64,000 nt of DNA from Zasmidium citrigriseum (lineage: Eukaryota; Ascomycota; Dothideomycetes; Mycosphaerellales; Mycosphaerellaceae), in contig NHNW01000072.1 in the NCBI GenBank assembly GCA_002786025.1, positions 2,176-66,175 on the forward strand. The letters run 5' to 3'. Below are positions 37,143 to 50,300 of the stretch, in pieces. The position numbers and the translations under genes were made by a program. The stretch's first letter is position 1. Every line of letters begins with the position of its first letter. Below the pieces are notes generated by a model that saw only the letters and a program-made list of their open reading frames with translations, made no database searches and had not been told where the DNA came from.

Positions 37143-38522
37143 TTACACATCAATCGGGGGCCCATAAGACCCATCCTCTTTCATCACCAACCCCCGGCCC
37201 GCTCCTCTCGGCTTCCACTTAAACATCTTCCTCGCCGACGTAGGATTCCCACATTGCGACATCAACGACTTCGCATGGCAATTACCCGCTCCACAGCAGG
37301 TATTCAGCACGCATACCTGAGAAGAATCACAATCGGTATCCTGCGAACAACTGGCGCCACAGTCTGCAACCTCACTGCAGACGGCACTCCCACCAGGGCG
37401 CGAGTAGCAGTAGCAACTGCCTCCGTCGGATCCGGTTTGGGAGCATGATGAGGCGGCGTGACATTGGCCCGGGTTGGAACAGGCGATTCCGCATTGGCTG
37501 TTGGAGCATGTGCCCGAGGTGCACTGGGCGGAGAAGTTTTGTTAGTACGTGGCCTTCTATATTCGATCGACTGGGACTTACGACGTTGCCACAGCGTCCG
37601 CAGTTGTTCGGATCGCTGGTCAAATCGAAGCAGCTGTTGCCGCACATGGATGGTGCTGAGGTCGGACACACGCCTGGGACGAGGGACTATCAGATCATGA
37701 TGCGGACCCAGCAGGATATTAGCGCCTCTTACTTGTATACACTGTACTGGTGGCAGCTGTCGTTGTGGTTGATGCATCCAACGTTGTCGTCACCGAAACA
37801 GTATCAATCTGCAAGCCGCATGTTAGCCATCAATCTTGATTTCGAGAGACGTGAAGAGCCATATCACCTCGTTATTCGCAACCAGAGCAGTTGTAGAGGT
37901 AGTGACGTAGCTGGTCACAACCAGGGTGGTGCTTGTTGAGGTTGTCAAAGTGCTCGTGCTTGTCGTGCAGTGGGGTGTCGACTCGATGCATGAGCATGCG
38001 GTCTGGATGTAGCCTTGAAAGCCATTCTGCTTCTGCAGGTTCTGCAGCGCCTGACTGGCGACAGCATTTGCTACGCCACGCTTGTTGTTGCTGCCAATGA
38101 TGGAGGTGCTGGTGACCGTCGTTGAGACGGTAGAGGTGACGACGGGCGGCGTGCTTTCGTCCGTCAGTCAATGCTTTCGAGCGAGTATCCTCTCCTCATG
38201 GCGTAAACACTTACATCGTGTTCGTCACAGTCGTTGTGGCTGGGCTGCCTGTCGTGGAAGTAAGGAATACCGTGGTCGAAGGAACGGTCGTCGAGGTCGT
38301 CGAGGTGATGGTGCTCGTCAGGGTGACAAAGGCGGTGCAGGTCGGCGTTGGTATAGGGTATTTCGATGAACAGAACCGAAGCGCCGGTGGATAGGCGGAG
38401 AGGAACTGCAAATTTCGGTAAGGCACGTTTGAACAGGGTGATGAACCGGCGGTGGTTGCTGCAGAGATTGATCCAGCGAGAGACAGGTAAAGAACGACGA
38501 CAGCGGCAAAGAAGGACGACAT
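37143..38522 (-). CDS. Secreted Thr/Ser-rich, cysteine-rich protein with Stig1-like DPNNCGxCGN motif, 5 exons
   Basis: Predicted 380 aa. Minus-strand exons: 38522-38215, 38153-37868, 37808-37733, 37673-37582 and 37523-37143; all phases match. The introns of 58-61 nt start GTAAGT, GTGATA, GTAAGA and GTAAGT; branch sites CTGAC, CTAAC and TACTAAC are visible in introns 1, 2 and 4. Residues 1-21 (MSSFFAAVVVLYLSLAGSIS A) form a signal peptide. Two Thr/Ser-rich stretches (about 64-120 and 170-222), probably O-glycosylated, flank a middle region with 'CSCIESTPHC'. Exons 4-5 are cysteine-rich and include 'CFDLTSDPNNCGRCGNV' (238-254), like plant Stig1 and related fungal extracellular domains, then 'SSQVCVLNTCCGAGNCH'. 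No GPI signal is seen; the C-terminus is basic and polar. Likely a cell-wall or extracellular protein, perhaps a candidate effector. Function unknown. Confidence 0.8.
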
Positions 38523-38700
38523 GGCTCCAGTAGACAGTCGACAAGGAATCCAGAGGATGATAGAGGTATAACACCACTTGGCGCGGAGGAGTACATATAG
38601 CTCTACTCGGGATCGAACGCACTTGGGGCCGCGCAATGCTTTCATGTGCCGATAGCTTTCCTACTCTCCTCGCCGTGCTTTCCGGACATACTCTCCTACG
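38523..38700. promoter_or_regulatory. Upstream region of the cysteine-rich gene and right RIP boundary
   Basis: Unmutated composition extends about 170 bp upstream of the start codon. A TATA-like CTATATGTAC lies on the minus strand near 38592-38601, about 70 bp before the ATG. At about 38690-38700 the sequence switches abruptly to RIP-type composition. Confidence 0.45.
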
Positions 38701-39799
38701 TTAATAGATACTATTATTGGAGCGTTAGAGATCTAACTTGTTGACTATACCTCGCCGATAGTACAAAGAATACTTTAGAGTAATACTAAGAGCGCCGGAA
38801 TACTACTATAAGGCTTACGGCGCTACGAGGGCTAGCTAAAGTAACCTATATAGAAATATATACGTACCTAGGCTAACTAAAAAACACTCGATTCGCTTCT
38901 AGACGTACGTATATTCTTCTAGTAGCTAGACGAAGGATACTAGTAGCCTAATAAGCTTCCCGTAAAAGTCTTAGCGAGGAGTCTAGTCTAGTCGCTCTAG
39001 AATAGCCTTACTTAAATAGGAAAGTAGGTAAGGCTAGTATAATAGCTATAACTCTAAGCCTCGGAGACTATACGAGCTACGAGGAACTAGAAAAACGTCT
39101 TATAGAATATAGTTATAAGTATCTACTTCTAAGCCTAGTCTACGTCTATAGGTCTTAATAATATTAGTTCTATATAATAGAAATACGTAGTATTAGTAAT
39201 ACCGCCTAATCCTCTTTAGAAGAGAAGTAAGGTAGCGTATATAGTAATCGAAGTCTTAACTAGCGAGTAGGAGGTATTAAAATAAAGGGAAAAAGTCTAA
39301 AATTTAGTATATCTCTTTAGGCGAAATAAGAACGAGTAGGTAGGGAAACGATATTTATAGAACGTAGTAGTACTATACTTCCTCTTCGTACTTACGTTAT
39401 AGAGCGTCTATTATAGTATATAAAATAATCTAGTTAAGTAGAGGGAATAGGAGGAAGTCTTAGAAGTACTAAGAATCTTTTACGCTTAGATATACTTTAT
39501 CGTAAGCCGCTATAGTTCCTATACTGCTAAAACCCCTTCGTTTAGCTTTATCTTCTTACGTACTAATAGCTATATATACTCTCTCTTATAGAGTACTAGT
39601 ATAGACCTAGACGCTATACTTAGCCTAGTCCTACTACTAGTCTATATTAAATTCCTTAGGAGTCTACGCCTCTATAAGCTACTACTTAATATAGAGCTAG
39701 AGCTTACTAAACTTCTCTACGTCCGCTAAGCCCTTTAGATCGATATTATTAGTAAACTCGATTAGGCGCTAGTTATTAATAGATAGCGTATAGGCGAAT

Positions 39800-40350
39800 C
39801 TAGTAACTCTATACTTATTCGTTAGCTAGTCCTCTAATACTAGCTAGCTACTAGTAAGATAGGTTATAAATAGGCTAGCGAGAAGGACGATATTACGCTT
39901 AGTAGTCTTAGAGTTATAGTTAATAGAGACTTAGGTAAGTATAGCGTAGATAGCGCGATTAGTATCCTTTATCTTACTAACCTCTACTATACTATAGATA
40001 CCTATAGTACTACCTATACTACGAGCTAGCGAGAATCTCTATAGCTTTCTATAGTTAATCTATACTATATTCGGATTATCCTTATACTCTTAGAAGTACG
40101 TATATCTATAGCTAGCGGGAGTATATATTATCTAGTAGTCTAGGAGAGCGTAATAGTCGCTAATCTCGGCTTTCTTATACTAGCTAGAGGATAATATTAT
40201 ATTAGATAGTAAAGGGTTATAGAGTTAGCTAACGTAAAGCTATAGATATATTAGCGAGCTATACTAGCGGTAGTAGGCGATTATATAATACCTCTTAATC
40301 TCCCCGACGGAGATTTATATAACGTCCTAATATCTAGAGGAGTTACTAAT
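39800..40350 (-). pseudogene. RIPed coding repeat, copy A (also at 62.2-62.7 kb)
   Basis: The segment matches about 62230-62720 in the same orientation, sharing CTCTATACTATAGATACC-like and GAATCTCTATAGCTTTCTAT stretches. On the minus strand copy A gives a protein-like frame, for example 'RFSLARSIGSTIGIYSIVEV' and 'SKIKDTNRAIYAILT', broken only by TAG/TAA codons. The family is not recognised. The two copies differ by small indels as well as transitions. Confidence 0.55.
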
Positions 40351-43300
40351 AATAGGCGTAGGGTATAGGTAGTAGTAGTAGAAGGATATTAGTAGAAAAG
40401 TTAAAGAGGATAGACGAGAGAATTTTAGAGGTAGTATAGAGAGTATATATAGTATTACCTATAATAACTAAATATTATAGTAGTAGCGAGAGAAGGCGCG
40501 AGGGAGATTTCGAGGGCTAATAAGCTCTTATAAATATATACTCTCGTACGAACTCCTATCTAAAGATACCTACCTTCCTAGTTAACTCCTAACCGCCTTA
40601 CCTTAGATATCTTATAGTATTTATACGAAGTAGCGGAGAAAGTAACGGCGATTACTTAGTATTAATAGAACGACTATACTAGATACCTATCTCTACCTAC
40701 TTCTAAATAGATCTAGTACGCGATATTAAGAAGACGAGTAGCCTAGATATAATATAGTTCTATCTTTATAAGATATTAAAAGGGATATAGTAATATAGAC
40801 GTCTACCTCTATCTTAGGAGTAGGATCTTACTAGCTAGGATCCGTAATACGATCTATAGGAGCTAGGCGGGTAGCGTTAGAGCTAGGCTATAGTCTACTA
40901 TTAGACTCGGAAGGTACTATATAATATACGAGGAGATCTAGCCGTTTATAGATAGGTCTAGAAGTAAGAAGTATATATTAATATTTTAGGGCGCTAGCTT
41001 ATATAGGAGAGAGACTACTAGGATAGTAGCGTATAAGTAGTATATTATAAGGTATATACGGACGCTTTAGAAGTAGTATTTAGGATAGACTCGACCGCGT
41101 CTAATAGCGACGTATTTTCTAATAGGAATTCGTTTCTATAGAATATTATATATTTTATAGTATAATAAGGAGCGATCTCGTAGGTAGCGATATTATATAC
41201 TAAGTTTCTACTATCTACCGTCTACGATTAGTTTATATTAGTAGATATATATAGCGAATTCTATTATAAAGTAAGGTCCGCTATATATAATAAAATCTTT
41301 AGCGGTCTTACGTACTTAGTATATAACTTAACGTTAATATCGCTTTTAGCTAGTAAGATTAGTATAGTTTAGGCGGAATTACGTTATAAAGTACGATAGC
41401 GTCTATATAATATAATTCTATACTAGTCTAGTTATTTCGCGGGTTTCCTTTATAGGGACTCTAATATAAAGGCGAGTTATATTATATAGTAGTAGCTATA
41501 CTATATAATATAATACTCTATTATCCTTATAGACTTCTTCCTCTTAACGATAAGTAATCTAAGGCCCGTCGTCTAGTATAAGTCTCCTAATAAAGCTTCG
41601 CTAATACTACTAGTTATAGTAAGAACGAGATCCCCTATTTTTAAGGGTCTAATACGATATAAGCCTACTACTTTTCTACCGATTCCTATAACTCTAGGAC
41701 TCGTAAATTTTTAGTATAGAGACGTAGTTTAATCGAACGAATAATAGTAGTAAAATATCGATCTATATATTAGGTCGTCGAATTTAGCTAAGTTTATTAT
41801 AGTACTTCCTACTATATTACTCCTATTATTAGTTTCGATCTAGGAGCTCGCTATTATTATACGTAAGATTCCGTATCTATACCTAGGTATTAATCGTTCT
41901 ACCTAGATCTATACGGCTCGATATAGAATATATACTAGGACTAGTCTTTAGTACTTTAGTTTAATCCTCGCGATATATATATCCTATCTAATTTAACTCT
42001 ATTAATAATAGAAAAAGCCCTAGGTATCCTCCTAATAGCGGACTAATAGTAGTATATAAAAGGCGGTTTAGAATACGAGTAAGTTACTAGATCTAAATAC
42101 CTAGTTTTCCTTCTTCCTACCTAGTATAAAGAAGTTATACTATTTACTATAGCGCCTACGACCCCTTCTTAGAAGCGGGCTCTAATTACGCCTCCTAGTA
42201 TAGGCTCCTTATCCTTTAAGTATTAGTAGAAGGTAGAGAAGCGATATATCTTAGATATACTACTACTATTAACGTCTAAGGCTATAGGAGATATTAATAG
42301 TATAGACGAGCGTATAGGCGTTATAACTCGGGTAAAATCGAGTTAGATCTAGTAAGATATATCTAGTAAGTAATAGAGCTAACGAGATTAGAGTTACTAT
42401 TATTAATCGTCGTATATAAGAAGTTCTACGGGACCTATATAAGACCTATAGTATTCTGTTAATAGACGATATCTTAGTAGTTAGTACTTAGGACTAGCCT
42501 CTTACGTCTTACCTCTCCTACCTTTAGAAGTAGAGAGACGTCGAATATAATCGCGGTAAGAAGATATATAAGTACTATAAATATAACTAGTCTAATTTTA
42601 GAGCGGTTAATATAGCGGTTAGTAGAAACGGTAAGTAGTAGTATATTTATAAGACGTATAAAGAAGTAGGCGGTAACTATAGTCTAGTTTAGTTAGTTAC
42701 CGTAGATAGGATAACGGATAACTTCGAGATAGTAGATAGCCTAACTAGCCCTAGGGAGTTAAATATATAGGCTATATCGAATATAGTCTTTAGATTAGAT
42801 ATATTAGCGACGCTACTCTCGATAGAAGTTAATAATAATTAGCTTCTACTTTAGCTAGTATCTCCTCTTAACCTAGATATAGATACCTCTAGTAGTATAG
42901 ACGACTCTATATAGTAACCTTAAGGGTATATTATTTACGACGAGGGTAAATATTAACCTAAATAGTAGACGTAAGTAGGTAGTAGTAGCGCCGATCCTTT
43001 AACTAGATCTAATAGGTCGATAGTAACTATTTAGGAGTTTATAAACCTCTTACTACCTATAGCTACTAGTACGCTAATAGAGTATAGAACTCCGTTAGTA
43101 CGCGATAAGGGCGCTAATATAGGCGGTAATTTAGATTCTAACCCTATATAACTAGATATACCCTAGGTAGTTATAGAGGTACGTTATATAACCTATACTA
43201 GAGTATAGTATCGTTCTAATCTCTATATTCTTAATAGGGCGGTCTTAATACCTAGGATCTAGAACTAGTAAGATTCTATAGTAGTACTAATCCTAGTTAG

Positions 43301-43499
43301 TTCGATAGTATACCTAGTAAGTATACTAGTACTCCTATCGCTAGTCTATTAACTATACCTTCGCCTATACTAGAGATATCTTAACGGGACGCTAAATATA
43401 TTATAAGGACTATTATAGCTAATCTTAAGGATAACGTAAGGCTAGTACTAGCTTCTTCTACCCTTCTATATATTCTAATTTATACCGAGCCTAGCCGTT

Positions 43500-46400
43500 A
43501 TCTAATCCGCTCGAAAGTATAGAGGAAGTAACTAGTAGATCTAATAGCTATAGGACTATTAGTCGCTTAAATATCCTAGGGAGATATCTATAGCTTAGCT
43601 TAGTCTATACTAGCTAAATTAAACGGCGAGGACGTTTAGCTACTAATTAACGATAACCTAGATTAGTAAGATAAGACTAATAAGTATAGTATTATAGAGC
43701 TACCTAATATAGAAGAGGGGTATATTATTACGCTATAGCTAGTACTTAGGAGGGAATATAACTATAAGCCTTAGGAAGACGGGACCGACCGCTATCTAGA
43801 TAAAGAACTAGTAGAGCGTATTAACGACATAGAGAAGTATAGATACGAGGCGTTCTAGATTTACCCTAGTTATACTATTACTATCTTACCGCTACTAGTA
43901 AATAAAGAGGAGCGGGAGTAGGTACTAAGAGAGGCTTTAGCGTAATCTAAGGTACCTATCTAGGGGTTAAGTAGTCTTAAGGCTTAGAAGTAGGCGAAGT
44001 AATTACGAGGGAGCGTTAACGTCTTATATAAGGTTAAGGTCTATTATATTAGTACTATAATATACGTCTACTAGAGCTATAATACGAAATATTTCCTAGA
44101 CGAGCGGATATCTAGTTCCTCGAAGGCGAAGCCGCTATTCTCTAAATATTATAGAAACGAGTTATTTCTAAATATCCTTCTCGTCCCTCTACCGCCTAAG
44201 AAGATCGAGTAGCTTATAACTAGTAACGACGCTAATATAAAGGAGTTCTAGAGGAAGATATATAGGTATAATACTACTATAGTATTTACGTCGTTTATAG
44301 TAGCTAAGGATACTTAAACGAAGGGCGATATACCTATTACTATCTATAGAGAATACTTCTACCTTAGCGCTAACTTCTTTATATAGGATACGACGCCGCG
44401 CTATATATAGCTATAGTTCTATAATCCCGAGTATACTACCGAGACTAGGGCGTCTTAGTTTCCCTATCTAAAGACTAATATTCTCTACTAACTTAATATA
44501 TACCTTCGAGAATCGAACGACCTATATAAGTAGATAAAGCTAGTATTCGAATTATTTAATACTAACCTAGACGAGAGTAAGGTTTACCTCTAAGCGGTAT
44601 CGCTATAGATCGAGTATAATAGTTATATAATAAGGCGGTCGTTCTACTCGCCTAAGAATAGTTAGGTCGTATATATCGTAGAGGATTATATAGTATAGTA
44701 GCTACGCGAGTATCGAGATATCTTATATACTATACGCGATAGTAAGGATAGTACTAGCTTATAGTACTAGGTTTATCGCTTTAGTCTATAGTACTAGCCT
44801 TTATATTATATCCTCCTCTAGGCTACTAGCGCCCCTAGATATAGTTAGGAGGCTTTCTAGCCTAGTAAGTATACTAACTACGTTTCTATACGGAAGTATT
44901 AGTAGTATCTTATCTATAAGCGGCCTAACTACTTCCCTACGCTTTTCTATAGTCGTCGCCTATTCTAATAGCTTATAGTAGATACCTAGGCTATAATCGA
45001 CTTAAATAATATCCTATAGTACCTAAATAACTAGGATAAGATTAGGGTAGAGATATACTAGCGAGCTATAGACTTCCTAGAGTCGAAGTAGCCGCCTAAG
45101 TTAGAAAATTACTTAGCCTTAAGCTCGTACTACTCTATAAGATAGGAACTCTATATAGCGGATAATATAACCGAATTACTAAATCGTAAGTAGCTCCCTA
45201 TAGTCTATTATAGCGGTAGGCGATTAAGGGACGATAACTATATATATTAGATAGTATCCTAGATAGTAGTAGACGTTACGAATAGCCCGCTTTAGGATAT
45301 ATCTAAACTAGGCTTCCTAAAGGTTATCCTTCTAAGTAGTTTTATAGGTAGAGACTACTAGCGATAGTAACTTTATAAGGACTCTATAGCTCTAGTAGGC
45401 TAGTTTAGTATACTAACGCTATTTATTACGATAACTACTAATCCTACCTAGGATAAGGTTCGCGCTTATTTATACCCTAGCTAGAACTCTTTAGAGGAGT
45501 AGAAGTACCGCCTAGATATTATAGCGCGTATCTTTATAGAGAAGTATATAGCCTTAATCTAAGATATATCTAAGAAGAACTAGTTTAGCCTAATACTTAC
45601 GAGGTACTAGCGTATCGAATATTAAAAGTATAGTCTTCCCTATATATATTTCTTACTCTAGATTAATAAAGACTACCTATAGAGTACTAGGGAGAACGTC
45701 GACTTCTTAATTTTAGCCGAGAAGTCTAACCTAGTTAATAACCTAGATAGAGATATTACCTAGTTAGTAGAAAATTATATAATATATAGCTCGTACGAGA
45801 GGAGAGAATATATAGAGCTAGGTAAGTATAGCTTCTAGATCTAATAGCAATATTAGTATCGTCCTTCGTATTTATATTATAAAGGGGCTTTACTATAATA
45901 TAATATAATTCGTACGACCCCTATTATATTAAAGCGAAATTTACTATACCCTAGTATTATAGATAACTAATAGTAGGTAGGAAAGTTCTACGAAGAGGGT
46001 AAATACTTTCGAGGTTTTCCCTTCGACTAGAATAAGGAGACTTTCTTTACTAATAGCTACCTATAGTATTAGTAGTAGCGTAATAATCAAACCTAGAGTA
46101 AAGCGACTAACTATAAGCGCGCTCGAGTTATCTTTAATAACTATTATATTAGCCTATATAACCTAGGCCTATTAAAGCGCTACTAGTATTATATTAACGT
46201 TTAGTAGGTTAGGTCTATCTATACGGTTAAGTATATTAATAAGTATATTTATAAAGAGGACGATAAGGCTATAGCGGCGCTATAGGGTAAAGAAGACGAC
46301 GACGAAGTTAAGCGCTACCTAATAGGTAGGTATATTAGTCCTAGTTAGGCGGTTTATTATATCCTTAGCTACTACTAGGCCTAGACCTTCTCTACTATCG

Positions 46401-48829
46401 AGCGTTTACTAGTATACTTACCTAATAGATAGTTAGTATTCTTCGGTAAGGACGAAAACGAATAGGACCTAGCTAATACTTTATTAGAGCCTCTAAGGAC
46501 TAAACTACTAGTATTCTTCGAGTTATATATAACGCTATTATAGCGCTATAAGTACGAGGATATATTATATATTAACGTTACGTCTAAGTATAAGTAGTTA
46601 ATAAAATATAAGAAGTAGGAGCTATAGAAGACGAGACGTACTATCGAGCGCCTCGTAAAGCTATAGAAGATTAGAGGTAAACTATTATACCTCTTAAAGT
46701 TAATATAGAAGGTACTTAGCCCTATAAGTTTCGAATACCTATAAACTATATAAGGGACTATATACGATACGTTTAAAGAGGCCGCTATATAACGAGGGAT
46801 CGTAATACCTAATAACTACTAGAACCTTATATTTACTAAGGCCGCGGCTACTATCCTAGCTATAGTACTACGTAAACTAGTCGTTAGCCTTATTACTTCT
46901 AGGGAGCTTACGTCCGATCTTTATAGTCTTTTCTAGGAGAAGCTAAAGGCTATACTCTATAAAGACCTTTATTACTAGCTATAGTAGATAGAGGAGGTTA
47001 CGAAATTCTAGTACGACTAGGAGAAGGCTAAGGTATACTACCTATAGCTTATTATAACCGCCTTACGTAAGAATAGAGTAAATATAAGTAACGTAGCCCT
47101 ACTAAACCCGAATCTATATTAGGACTTAAAGTATAATACTAACTAGAAAGTCCGAGAGACAATAGACTACCCTCTAGATAAGTAGCGCGCGTTAGCGATA
47201 ACTATAAAGGCCTAGATAAACCGAGGCTAGCGGACGGCGTATTAAGCTATTCGTTTATAAGTAAGCGTCTCTAGGAAAGCTATATCTAAGCTCTTCTTTA
47301 TTAATAGTCTAGGGGGGACTAGAAAGACGTTTATATATTAAGCTCTAGCTACGTACTTTCGCGGGAAAGGTTAACTAGTCGTCTATATTACCTCTACGAG
47401 GATCGCTACCTTACTATTACTAGGGGGTAGTATAGTATATTCGCGATTTAATCTACTACTAAACTTATAAGAAGGATCGATTATAAGACTAGGTAAAGAC
47501 TCCTTTAAGGCCTAGGTCTTACTATACGCTACGCTAATTATCTAGGACGAGGCTCTAATATAGCGGAAGTACGACTTTATAGCCTTATACCTAGCTATAT
47601 ACGATCTAAAGGGCTTATCGATTAAGGACTATAATACTCTATAGTTTAGCGGTATTCCGATTATATTCGGTAGTAACTTCTCCTAGTACTTACCTATTAT
47701 AAAGTAGGTTAAAGGCGTAGATAAGGCCTAAGTCGTAGCTATATTAATCTAGGGAGCGCCTTTCTAGAAAGACGTTAGGATCTTCTATCTAACTAAGAAT
47801 ATAAGGCTAGTCGACTACGAGAATAACTATAAGTTTCGTAACTAGCTCCTATAGTTAGCGTATAATAATAACTATATTAAGAGGATCTATTTTCCCTTTT
47901 ATATCTAGGAGGTTAAGGAGATATACGAGCTAGTAGAACGTATTTACCCCTAGGAGATTATAAGCTAAGTCTATAATTACCTAGAATTCTTATATCGCTA
48001 AGCTATTTTAACGCTATAGAACGTAGAGGTTAATAGTATTAATACTTATTACGAGAAGTATTATAGGACGAGCTAGGTCGTCGAGTACTATACTAACGAT
48101 AGTTACGAAGAGGACGGTACGAATATTAAGTACTATAATAATATACTAGAGTTCCTCGCGGCCGTTAATATATCCTATCTCCTACTTACTCTACTTAGGC
48201 TCTATATAGGAATACCTATTATCTTACTTCGTAATTAGAACGCTACCGCTAGACTCTATAATAGTACTAGGATAGTCGTTACTAGCCTATTTAAGTATAG
48301 TATTTAAGCCTAGATTATTAAGGTAGATAGCGCTAGCGACGAGTATATATTCCCGAAGATTACGTTAATCGATAAGGAGACCTTTCTATTCGAGATTAGG
48401 CGCTATTAGTTTCTAGTTAAGCTATACTTCGCTATAACTATAAATAAGTTATAAGGCTAGACTCTCGAATATATAGGTATTAACCTTCGCGAGAGTCTAT
48501 AGATATATAGGTAATTATATATAGCTATATCCTAGGTAAAGGACGTTAAGTAGCTCTATTTTATTACGGACTACTAGCGCTATAACGATCTCGACGAGAA
48601 GGGTAATAGACCTCGCTAGTTCTACGCTAGGAACTTCCGCTTTAAGTTAGCTATATTACCTCTTCTACGAGATAGCGATATCCTCTAGGTTATTAAGTAG
48701 ATCCTAAAGGAGGAGGTAGATCTAAAAGACGAGCTAGATAAAGTACGAGCGATATATAAACACCTTAGGAGGAACTAGCGTAAAGATAACCTAGACGCTA
48801 AGCCTTAGTAGATAACTAGTAGTAGGTAA
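43500..48829 (+). mobile_element. RIP-inactivated Helitron, Rep/helicase ORF complete in one frame
   Basis: About 1,776 codons remain in one frame with no frameshift; I checked phase at 44042, 45641, 46301, 47291, 47534, 48416 and 48761. The Helitron-like N-terminal region is clear: 'DERISSSSKAKPLFSK' near 44100, 'KDSIALVG' and 'TLFIT' near 45390, and 'KYINKYIYK' near 46240. The Rep HUH motif reads Y-I-Y at 45641-45649, as expected when both CAT codons become TAT. The Pif1-like helicase follows: Walker A reads SLGGTRKT (GPGGTGKT expected) at 47306-47329, Walker B/DEA at 47546-47554, and 'NLRESL' near 48485 is typical of the C-terminal helicase motif. The ORF ends at TAA 48827-48829; its true start is uncertain. 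The element cannot encode an active protein. Its Helitron termini were not located with certainty. Confidence 0.9.
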
Positions 48830-49364
48830 GTCTTAAGTATTACGATATCTAGCTAAGTACGAAGTATATAGCGTCCTAACCTAGCGTTATATAGGAAATA
48901 CCTAATATCTATTCGTATAGACTATTAGCGTAGTACTATATAGGGTTATAGTATTATATAGACTAGGTAGGATAGTTAGTATAGAATAACTCTAGGTATC
49001 TAACTAAAAGTTAAGTCGTATTAAGTATTTAAATATAATACTACTTCTATAGGTTTCTTTAACTTCTAACCTTCTACTTCCTTCTATTATAGTCGTTTCG
49101 ATAGTAGCTACGGATCTCTTAATTAGGATTTCTATTACCTATATCTATCTACCTATTACGATTACGAACTACTATATTAATAATCTTAGTCGTCGACGAC
49201 GCTTTAAATATATCGTTCTATAGGGAACGAGGCGTCTTTAGCGCTAAATCTAAGAGCTTCGTATATTATAAGACCTTTAGATATTAACGAGGTTATACTC
49301 CTACTAATCGATAATAGCTATAGCGCCTATCTTAGATATCCTACGTCTTATACTAATACAATAC

Positions 49365-49640
49365 TACCGAAAAAAGCGGCTACGGCGCCGAATCCGAGAG
49401 CTTTGTATACTACTAATATTTAATAAGATATTATAGAATAGGGACGTCTTATACTATTAGAAATATACTAGTATAAGTATAGCGGTAACTAAGTCTACTA
49501 GGTACTAACGATATAATACCGCCTAAAAAGGCGGCTATAGCGCTAGGGGCTATACCTAGACCTTAGATATATTATACGTATATTAACGCTCGAGTATAAC
49601 TAATATTAACGATATAATACCGCTAAAAAAGGCGGCTAGG
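49365..49640 (+). repeat. Three hairpin-bearing repeats downstream of the Helitron ORF
   Basis: Three related units contain a GC stem around an A-rich loop: CCG-AAAAAAG-CGG near 49367-49379, CCGCC-TAAAAA-GGCGG at 49519-49534, and CCGC-TAAAAAAG-GCGG near 49620-49634. The second is followed after 8 nt by CTAG (49543-49546), and the third directly by CTAG. A hairpin shortly before CTRR is the layout of a Helitron 3' terminus, so one of these may be the element's end. The units also share a GATATAATACCGC-type lead. Confidence 0.5.
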
Positions 49641-49844
49641 GGGTTAGGCGTCTATCGAAGTAGTCCCTTAGATACCTCGACTCTTTACTATTATACGCCT
49701 ATAATATTAACCGCCTACGTAACTATAGCGGCTCTTAAATCTACCGTCGATATCGCTATTACTAGTAGAATAGTATATATACTATCTATAGTATATTTAA
49801 ACCTTTACTAAGCTTCCTAAGCCTTCTTCTAGTAGTCGCTATCT

Positions 49845-50300
49845 ATATTCTTACTATCCTATACTCCGTTAACGAAGATATTACTACTAACTTTAGTACC
49901 TATATAATAATAGCTATATTCGATATCGCCCGCTAGTTCTCCTTACGTAAGAAGTACGTTAAAGAGTATATAAGGCTCGTACTAATAACGACGACGAGAA
50001 GAAGTCTATATAAGAGCCTAAGGATAAAGAAGTTAAGGAGACGAGAAGTCCGTCGAGGATATAAAGGAGGGTTATACTCTTACTATCCTACGCTCTATCG
50101 ATACTAGCGTCGCTACTAACTTTAATACCTATATAATAGACGCTAGCTTCGATATCGCTATACTCTTACTATCCTACGCTCTCGCGATACTAGTATTACT
50201 ACTAACTTTAATACCTATATTATAGCTACTATATTCGATATCGCTCGCTAGTTCTCTTCGCGTAAGAAGAGTATTAAGAAGCCTAAGTTAGGAGATAAGG
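49845..50300 (+). repeat. Tandem coding-like repeat, units of about 86 bp and longer
   Basis: Three units near 49849, 50073 and 50159 share CTTACTATCCTA, ACTACTAACTTTA-TACCTATAT and TTCGATATCGC. Each translates into the same peptide pattern (TNFNTYI, then IFDIA), so this was probably a repetitive protein region. The first unit is followed by CGCTAGTTCTCCTTACGTAA, and so is the last with minor changes. Confidence 0.6.

Noticed and set aside
37254..38369. Several plus-strand ORFs over the cysteine-rich gene
   Set aside because: They are antisense shadows of the five-exon minus-strand gene, whose splice phases, signal peptide and cysteine pattern are coherent.
42440..42480. Possible reverse transcriptase DD box (AATAGACGATATC)
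   Set aside because: The frame giving two Asp residues has no supporting motifs on either side.
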